Origin: Hyphochytrium catenoides
Taxonomy: Eukaryota; Sar; Hyphochytriomycetes; Hyphochytriales; Hyphochytriaceae
DNA: 17,526 bases
Assembly (NCBI GenBank): GCA_900088475.1
Contig: FLMG01000646.1
Location: forward strand, 1-17,526
Reading direction: 5' to 3'
The notes beneath the pieces are model-generated. The model saw only the letters and a program-made list of their open reading frames with translations. It was not told where the DNA came from and did no database searches. Position 1 is the stretch's first letter. Every line of letters starts with the position of its first letter. The translations under genes and the position numbers were made by a program. Below, piece by piece: positions 10,901 through 17,526 of this stretch.

Positions 10901-11053
10901 TGTTAGCAGCAATGACCCTGGCATGGCAAGTGAGATTGGTATCGGCAATCTTGGGCATGTTGGACTGAGATCGGTGTTGGCAAAAGTTAGTGGCGACCGG
11001 GCATGTTGATGGAGATGGGTGTTAGCAGTAGTGACGGCAGGCATGCTCAGCGG
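10901..11053 (+). repeat. Decayed minisatellite, about four units
   Basis: Four imperfect tandem units can be aligned: 10901-10939, 10940-10974, 10975-11019 and 11020-11053. They are 34 to 45 nt long. Three begin TGTTAG or TGTTGG and one begins TATCGG, each contains GGCATG, and each ends in a purine-rich GATTGG, GATCGG, GATGGG or CAGCGG. A minus-strand frame of 60 codons across this array is a by-product of the repeats. Confidence 0.6.
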
Positions 11054-11115
11054 TATCTATCGGTCGGACAAACGAAAACAACTGCACCTACGCCGCTGCT
11101 GGCGCGCCGTAGCTC

Positions 11116-11811
11116 ATGAAAATCTGTATAGCTAGCACTTCGGAAGAGATATCGGACGCCGTGGGGTACATATGCTTCGGGTCAGTGATCAGAGTGGTCA
11201 AGAAAAGGTAATATCTCAATGCATCACCAAATCTGCGGGTCAGGATCTCGTGTCATAGTGATTTGTGAAGCTTGCTTTCTTAGGTAAACGAGCTCTGTTC
11301 CTTGCTAGAGCTTCAGCTGATTTATCAATCTATGCCATTAAGTTGAAGACCGAATCTGGTGATCCGAAGATTTGATATCCGTCGACGGAATTCGCCGCAT
11401 TAATTTCTGCAGCGAACTTCAGAATGTGTTTATTCAATTGTAGAGCTATTCCAGACCCATTGATACCACTGCTGCGGGACGGGTCTAGCTTTCCCGATGG
11501 CAGCGGCCATTGCGTAAAATGCGCTTGCGGCGATGAACAGAGAAGTTCTGTTGAGATTCATCGTTTGAGACACTATACCGTCACCTTGGTACAGATTGGA
11601 GTGAAGCTCAAGGAAGGTAAGTAGTCTATGCGTGGGCGACTCACCTATGGAGAGGAAGATGATATTCTACCTGTCCCTAGAGCCAATGGACGATCATCCA
11701 CCGTCGCCCTGTCCTGAAGTTGGGATTCATGTTGCAGACTACCAAAAGACAGGAGCAGGGCAAACTAGCGGAGACTCAAAGTGTGGGCTCATCATCATCA
11801 GAGAAACCTAG
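11116..11811 (+). CDS. Possible small spliced gene, 138 residues, unknown function
   Basis: This is tentative. A model with exons 11116-11207, 11423-11616 and 11681-11811 is in frame throughout, starting at an ATG directly preceded by an in-frame TAG and ending at TAG 11809-11811. The donors are AG|GTAATA and GAAG|GTAAGT. The second intron (64 nt, acceptor GTCCCTAG) matches the size of the introns in the downstream gene. The first (215 nt) is longer than any other here and is the weakest join. The product has a Cys cluster (HCVKCACG) in exon 2 and ends CGLIIIRET. No domain is recognised. A shorter gene starting at ATG 11424, or no gene at all, are alternatives. Confidence 0.28.
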
Positions 11812-12280
11812 AACGAAGTCGAGAGGTGGATTAGAGTCTTATTCCCTAAGATGAGGGCGAATGAATTGGTCGATCTAACCTCTCTCATCCGTTACAAGCG
11901 CCGGTAACGCCGACCTGTACTTTCCCATGCGTGACTGGAGGTGTCAAGAAAGATCGTGAGTTCTGGTCTGTCTCCTTCATCGGCAGAATGTTATTGCTAT
12001 GACTATGGCTCGCGATCCCCTGCCTGATTAGCGTGATGTCACATTAACTCCCCATGGCAGGATCTGCCACATGGATTGGACAGACCTTCGCCACGCAAAG
12101 CAATATGATAAAGCGCAAGCCTTCCGATATGACTCGTAGAAGTGCAGCTACATAATTGAGGTTGACGAGACCGATGGGGTGATTATGCCACTCTCAGTCC
12201 GTAGCTGTCTTTCAATCCATGACGACGGAGTGGCAATAAGGCTAATCTGGGCCCATTAGCTGACCCTCTGCTAACTAATC
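11812..12280. other. Spacer upstream of the WD40 gene
   Basis: I see no gene in these 470 bases. An in-frame TAA lies immediately upstream of the WD40 gene start (TAA CTA ATC ATG), which supports the start at 12281 and places the promoter and 5' untranslated region in this spacer. No clear TATA box was identified. Confidence 0.45.
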
Positions 12281-15200
12281 ATGTCCTCAAGGAGGAACTC
12301 CCGAATAAGTCCGAACCTGAATGCTTCATTCAGGGACCGCCGGGCAGGAATGGCGCTAAAGCTTTCCGCACGAGCATCTCAAGATGAGCTCACCCAGCAG
12401 GAGCTGGGGGTAAGCGCCCCAGGATTACAAAGTAATAGAGACTACTGAGCCTCATTGCCGGTTATTGTAGGAGGTGCAAGTGCAAGCATTGAAGCTCATA
12501 GAGGAGAAGATCCACGGCGTCCGCGAGAGCATGAAGAGTTCGGCATTGCTAACTGAATCGGACGCATCACACCTGTCACCTCGGAGCCGGTAAGCAAAAT
12601 AGAAAACAAGAGTCAAACGTGCTGCCAGTATCTGGTTTGTCTGATATATCAATCCGTAGGTTTATTCGGGCACGTCAGCGATCTGAAATGTTTGTGACCT
12701 GGCTAGTCTCCCGTTTAAGTGAGCGGACGCTTAACCGCCTCCGGGCTGATTTTATGAAAGCATCAAGGGTGCGTAGGGCTGAGGCTCTCCTACCTCCCCT
12801 CAAATTCTGACAAATGACTGACTTCAAGGTGGTACTCGTTCTATCCTAGATTGATCTGCCGGACTTCGTATCGCTCCTAATGAAGGCAGTGAATGACCAC
12901 ACTCACGACGATATCATCCAAACCGAGGAGCGACTGAAGATTGAGTTCACAGAGGATGAGGTCATCGCCAACCTTGGCAACCTCTTCAACGAAGTTGATG
13001 TATACCCCGAACTGTGCTCCACTCGTCGACATTGCAATCACACCTACGGCTAACCCGAACATTTTCGTGGGTATCAGGAAAATGGGGATGAATCCATCCA
13101 GTGGGAGGAACTGGCGGACTTCATCACAGCATTAGCAGTCATCCAGCGTCAGAAACGTGAAGAGCAAAAACTTGGCACATTTTCAAGAAAAGAATGTCAA
13201 GAAATGGCGAGGTATAGTTGCTGATTACCTCCTTGCTGAATTTAAGGAGGTTGGAAAGTAATTGTTGACCACCTTCATTTAGAGGTGGCCATGTCGAGAG
13301 ATTGCAGTATATTCCTGAAAAGGAAGTCATCGCATGCATTGAGGAAGATAAGCCCTCAATCAGCCTTTTCTCACCTATCACATGCATGGAGGTAGCTGCT
13401 CTGGATCCAAAGAGCCAATTTGGTGAGGTGAAAGGACTGTGAACGCTTAGGCTCCATGCTTAATGCGTGACTCTCCCTTAGGAGGTGTTCCAATCGCAAT
13501 GGCATATGCGTCCGGGTTGGATTCGCTTGTGACGACCACTGCGACCATGGACATGCTTGTGTGGGATATGAAAGCCGGTAGCAATCTTACGTAAAGTCAG
13601 GGCTAATGTCAGTTACTTTGCATAGCTAAAGAAAGGGATTCCTCTTGGGTCCATCTTCCTTTTCAGGACGAACACAATACAAGATCATCGCCAACTATAC
13701 AACCTCGCAGCCGATCTATGCCATGTGCTGGGCCGCCTCAGCTCAGCTGTTATACACCGGAGACGTGAATGGGGTCGTCGCAGGCTGGGACATTCAGGAA
13801 GGCGAAATAAGGTCCCCTTCGACTTTTTATGCCTATCAATTTGACGTTGGTAGATCTTCAGGTCACACTAAGCTTGCTGGGCTTCGCAGGACAGAGTATG
13901 AAGGCCATAGTGATATGGTTATGAGCATGGAAGCGATGGATTCCTTAGGTATTTTTGCTTCAGGAGGAATGGACAAAATGATTATACTTTGGGACTCGTT
14001 CATTGGCTCAAAGAAGCGGGTAGGTCATTCTTTTACTAGCTGCTTGCTCGTCAGTTGCCAAGTTTGTCTATCTAGGAGCTTCGGGGCCATCAAAAGGGTG
14101 TTATGACACTCAGCTACAATGAGAAGCACAGGTAAAGCAGACCTGAAGATTACTGCAGTGCCCTCACTCGGCCACTAATCTAGCCTGCCACCTCTCTGTC
14201 AGATGCCTGCTATCGGCTGGGTTTGACAATGATATATTCATTTGGAGTCCGTTTAATGTCACCCCAATGACCAGGATGAAGGGTCATTCAGCGCCTGTGG
14301 TGGTTGTGGCCGCTGTACCAGACCGGCCTGAAGTCATCTCAGCTGATTCAGCAGGATATCTTAAGGTGGTTCTACACTCCTCTCCTTGTACAATCAACGA
14401 GTACTAACACCGTCTGGCTTGTTGACGCTGCTCCGTGGTAAACGCTATTCCTGATGCCAGCTGTGGGATATCCGCAGTTATGAATGTCTGCAGACCTTCA
14501 CAGACGACAGACAGGGAATGAAAGGTCTTTCGGCACTTTGTTATTGCTGGCAAGATAAGATCGGTACCAAGCATAATACCTACGTCCCACCATCACATCG
14601 CTGGCATCCCAGAATTCTTACTGGCAGGGCAAAGCTTGTTATGTTCGAGCAGGTAAGTTGATGGGCTCATCTTCCTTTGAAGCAGATGCATGCTCAACGA
14701 GTATCTCCCTCACTACTAACGTCGTCCTTACGTTAACATCTCCCTATATGCCACTTCTTATTGGCCTATGATTGTAGCAGGCCTCTGGAGACCTAGTTTC
14801 TTCTGATAAGCCTGCACAGCAACAGCTTTCCTCTGCCATCTTCAACCCCGATCTGCTGCTCTTACTTACGGCCATAGGACGGACTGTTAAAGTATGGGAT
14901 GTCGTAACAGGCAACCTGTCACGGATATTCCAGAACATCACCGAAAGTGATATAGCGGGTGACTCATAATAACTCTCATGTCAGTGGCGCTTTCGTTTAA
15001 CCTCACGCATTCCCTGCTTTTGCCTAGATATCTGCTTTAGTGCATCAAATAGAAAGTTTATCACAGGCGAAGAGAATGGCAAAGTTAAGGTAAGCTTGAA
15101 ATGTTTGGTCTTTCAGGCTGGCAAAGCTTGCGTGCATTAGTTGTCTTGTGGGCTAAAGTGCGCTTAAAGATCTTCAGTATCCGGACTGGGTATTTGTTGA

Positions 15201-17291
15201 AGGAAGTGGCAAGCGGTTCCGCTGGAATCAGTCATGTTATGTACTGCAGGACGGTAAGTAATATCTTGATTGCCCCTGCCGGAAGTTCAAGGAAAAGCAA
15301 TGTCTTCTCCCTTGGTGACACCAGAATAAGGCTATCATGTCCGTATCAAAGGACCTTGTTCTCAAAGTCCACCCCGAAGCTTCGATATCGAAGGAGCCAG
15401 AGAAGGTGAATGGGTATATTGCTTTTTGCTCGTTTATAGTCACTTAGATGTGGTCAACCGCCTTCCCTTTGTCTTCATTCAACCTAAATAGGATGGGAGC
15501 CGGATGATGAATCTAGCACTGGGCCAAAAGACGGTCGTCAATGCATGCACAATTTGTGGCCCACCACTGGACCTCATAGCCACTGGTGGAGATGATCAGA
15601 ACATCCGTTTATGGGACAGCTGCTCTGGCAAACTTCAAACAACGGTCAAAATGACTGGCCCTGTGCTTGCTCTCGCCTTCGGTCCGCAGCTAGGCGTACT
15701 TTTTGCTTCGGACACTTTAGGTATAGTGAAGGTATGTTCCCAAAGGCCTCAGACTTGTCCGACAGCAAGAATGGCACATTCTGAGCAGAGATATACCAAT
15801 AGATTTGGAGATTAAGTATCTCTGCCGACCCACTTTTGACAAGTCAATTTGCTCATGGACCAGTGGTCCTCCGTGAGTCACCACTTTCCGCTACGGATAA
15901 CGTTGATGCCGCCGGAGCTCCATACTTGAACTCACACATCAACTGCGAGGGCAATAAGGAACCTGACAGGTGCGAGGGTGAAGGCACGACATTTTACTTA
16001 GACCACCCTACATAGCCCCCCGCCCCTCTCTGACACTGAGAGCAGGACGAGGACTAGAGGTCAAGACGATAATGCAGAAACTTCAGGTTCGACAGCGGTT
16101 TGTTCCATGGCCTATTTGGAATACCATGGAGTTTTGGTGACCGGTAAGTCGCCTAATGAGCGTTCTGTAAACTGCACTACATTTACCCTTCCTCCCCTGT
16201 CCTTATAACATACGAATCCAGGGGATGACAATGGGCGAGTTACAATGTGGAGCATGCATGACGTGTTACATGACCCTTCTTCAAAAAGATCTCTTATCAC
16301 CGGGACCAACCTAGCCATGGAGATTGCCCGGGCCGGGGTCGTCGTAGCACAACGGGGGACCTGCGAGGGGAGTAGCCACACCAAGTCTTCCAGGCTGTCC
16401 AATCTATCTGATCCTGAAGTATTATGGGTGCGGCAAGGTCACGAGGGGAGAGTTTCTCAGATTCATGTGACTCACGGGATGGAGTCCGAGAGCGTTCAGA
16501 GTGTTCTCAGCATCGGCCTTGATAACGTCGTTCAGCTTTGGAGTTGTTACGGAGAACATTTGGGTTCGATATATTTGGTAACACGACACATTGACTACAT
16601 GTAACGCGGTGGAGAGATTGTAAGACTAAGATTAACGCTCACAGGCGTCAGGGTTCAATGCTGGCGAAAGATGGAGCTTCACTCCTGATATCGTTTCGCG
16701 TGAGAGTAACACTGCCAATCTGGTCGAAAGCCTTCGCAAGGAAATCGATCACCGTGAAACAAGCAACAGGAAGCGAAGTACTCTAAGTAAGTATCGTCTA
16801 GATCACATTATCATTAGAAAGCGATTCATCTTTGCTTTGAAGAGGCAGTGGGGCATAGCAATGGCCAATCAGGATCATGGCAGCAGATGGCAAGGGAGCA
16901 TTTAGGGCGACTACGGGACAGCGCCAACCTTGGGTCAGAGGTAAATTGCAGCAACAGGCCTGCAACACTTTTGGAAGTGAATGCCGAAGAGCGGCGGCAC
17001 CGCAATGCTAAAAACGCTCTGACACAACTGCAAGAAGTAGTAGATGTTAGCAAGTCTAGGAGGTACGAGGAAATTACTAAGGAAAAGCGTGAGTCCTTGA
17101 AGTTTGAAGAAAGCTCCGACGGAGATCCCAACGCGGTGCACAAGTCCTCTCTCAGCCACAAGGAGCTTTTAAGTGATGTGGAAGTGCCACTTCTACTAAG
17201 CAGGCCTGGTGTTCGAACGTCCAGTCCAGAGGGCCGCCGACGCTCATCGGTTTCCGCTCTGGCTTTATCCGCAAAGAACATGTTAGCTTGA
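12281..17291 (+). CDS. EF-hand and twin WD40 propeller protein (WDR49/WDR64-like), 21 exons
   Basis: The modelled exons are 12281-12409, 12471-12589, 12660-12768, 12850-12999, 13078-13211, 13283-13422, 13482-13577, 13667-14019, 14076-14131, 14203-14365, 14461-14652, 14781-14958, 15028-15089, 15170-15253, 15325-15405, 15492-15731, 15803-15969, 16046-16143, 16222-16577, 16645-16786 and 16843-17291. The sum is 3498 nt, exactly in frame: 1165 residues, then TGA. Residues 1-110 are basic and helical. A degenerate EF-hand lies near 105-135 and a canonical loop (DENGDESIQWEE) at 169-180. Residues 215-969 carry fourteen WD-like blades ending in motifs such as LVWDM, AGWDI, IILWDS, FIWSP, LKLWDI, VKVWDV, IRLWDS, VKIWRL, VTMWSM and VQLWSC, enough for two seven-bladed propellers. 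The tail is charged, with RRRSSVS near the end. The family has this domain order and is linked to cilia and flagella; partners are unknown. An upstream in-frame TAA fixes the start; ATG 12350 is an in-frame alternative. Confidence 0.88.
12660..12900 (+). other. First EF-hand, loop apparently missing
   Basis: Exon 3 ends with a typical entering helix (LRADFMKAS) and exon 4 begins with a typical exit segment (IDLPDFVSLLMKAV). The joined product lacks the six or so residues of an acidic loop between them. The intervening intron 12769-12849 (81 nt) has a stop in frame, so retention would not restore it. The hand is probably structural and non-binding, unless a microexon was missed. Confidence 0.6.
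12997..13110 (+). other. Canonical EF-hand loop split by an intron
   Basis: The calcium-binding loop has Asp169 as the last codon of exon 4 (12997-12999). Glu170 to Glu180 are encoded from 13078 in exon 5, with intron 13000-13077 (78 nt) between. Loop positions 1, 3, 5, 7 and 12 are D, N, D, S and E, with Gly at 4 and Ile at 8. Position 6 is Glu instead of the usual Gly. Calcium binding is plausible from the ligands but unproven. Confidence 0.85.
14402..14408 (+). promoter_or_regulatory. TACTAAC branch-point-like motif in intron 14366-14460
   Basis: An exact TACTAAC lies 52 nt before the acceptor at 14460. The next intron (14653-14780) also carries an exact TACTAAC at 14714-14720, 60 nt before its acceptor. 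These match the classical branch-point consensus. Most other introns here have only partial CTAA or CTGA-type matches. Confidence 0.45.
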
Positions 17292-17431
17292 TATTTCTAT
17301 TTATTCGTCCATGTGGTCTCATCATTCAGATGCGAACCCAATGGACATTACCAGTGTAAAGTGTAATCACTTACTAGGCCCAATGGCCTGACTGTACCTC
17401 TCCCTTCGATGCGCCCACTAACGCACTCTAG
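17292..17431. other. Spacer after the WD40 gene
   Basis: The spacer is short and has no open frame of note. A CACTAAC motif at about 17416-17422 precedes an AG at 17430-17431 and may be an intron end belonging to the exon below. Confidence 0.4.
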
Positions 17432-17526
17432 GAACTAGATCTTCCCCTGCAGGAGGTTTCTGACCATCAAGTTAAGGCTGATTCGCACCGTTTGTCCCAA
17501 CGTGACAAGATCTCTGAAGACAACAA
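17432..17526 (+). CDS. Possible exon of the next gene, cut by window end
   Basis: After the acceptor-like CTCTAG at 17426-17431 the frame beginning GAA CTA GAT is open to the window end (31 codons). It is strongly hydrophilic (EVSDHQVKADSHRLSQRDK). A second acceptor (CCCTGCAG, ending at 17452) enters the same frame. No start codon is certain. A 26-nt candidate first exon beginning ATG CGA ACC at 17331 follows a TTCAG. It could instead be an alternative 3' exon of the WD40 gene. Evidence is weak. Confidence 0.3.

Noticed and set aside
10862-11044. Minus-strand 60-codon frame
   Set aside because: It coincides with the minisatellite units and has no other support.
16848-17291. Stand-alone small gene starting at GTG 16848
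   Set aside because: The frame is the last exon of the WD40 gene: acceptor AG at 16841-16842 joins it in phase to exon 20, and the total length is then an exact multiple of three.
1-17526. CRISPR arrays, bacterial operon signals, insertion sequences, tRNA or rRNA genes
   Set aside because: None was seen. The spliced genes show eukaryotic nuclear DNA, and no tRNA-like T-arm or conserved rRNA segments were found by eye.

Overview
The window is nuclear DNA from an intron-rich eukaryote. Splice sites are GT-AG and most introns are very short (56 to 128 nt). Open frames cross many introns in consistent phase, and UAG and UGA both end genes, so the standard genetic code applies. One gene encodes an EF-hand plus twin WD40 propeller protein of the WDR49/WDR64 type, a family typical of organisms that make cilia or flagella. 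A flagellated protist (for example a Perkinsus-like alveolate) or a zoosporic fungus would fit. The sequence alone does not settle which.

Layout. (1) 1-2440: about 2.4 kb with no gene I can support. It starts with a short AT-rich direct repeat and has scattered chance open frames, one of which is nearly open over 142 codons. (2) 2441-2821: three purine (GA) tracts ahead of the first gene. (3) 2951-10464, plus strand: a three-exon gene for a predicted 2457-residue, highly acidic, repetitive and probably disordered protein. It ends in a short basic tail with two RRxS sites and a C-terminal CaaX box (CTIM). I recognise no family. It is the most unusual object here: a giant polyanionic protein that looks built to be lipid-anchored to a membrane. 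(4) 10465-12280: intergenic, with a decayed minisatellite (10901-11053) and a tentative small spliced gene (11116-11811). (5) 12281-17291, plus strand: a 21-exon gene that I assembled exon by exon. It encodes 1165 residues with one canonical EF-hand loop, fourteen WD40-like blades and a charged C-terminal tail. (6) 17292-17526: intergenic sequence and a possible exon of the next gene, cut by the window end.

The two main genes lie head-to-tail on the same strand and nothing shows that they act together. Their architectures contrast sharply. The acidic protein is almost entirely one 6.9-kb exon, while the WD40 gene is cut by 20 short introns. All exon joins are inferred from reading frame and splice consensus. 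No transcript data were available.
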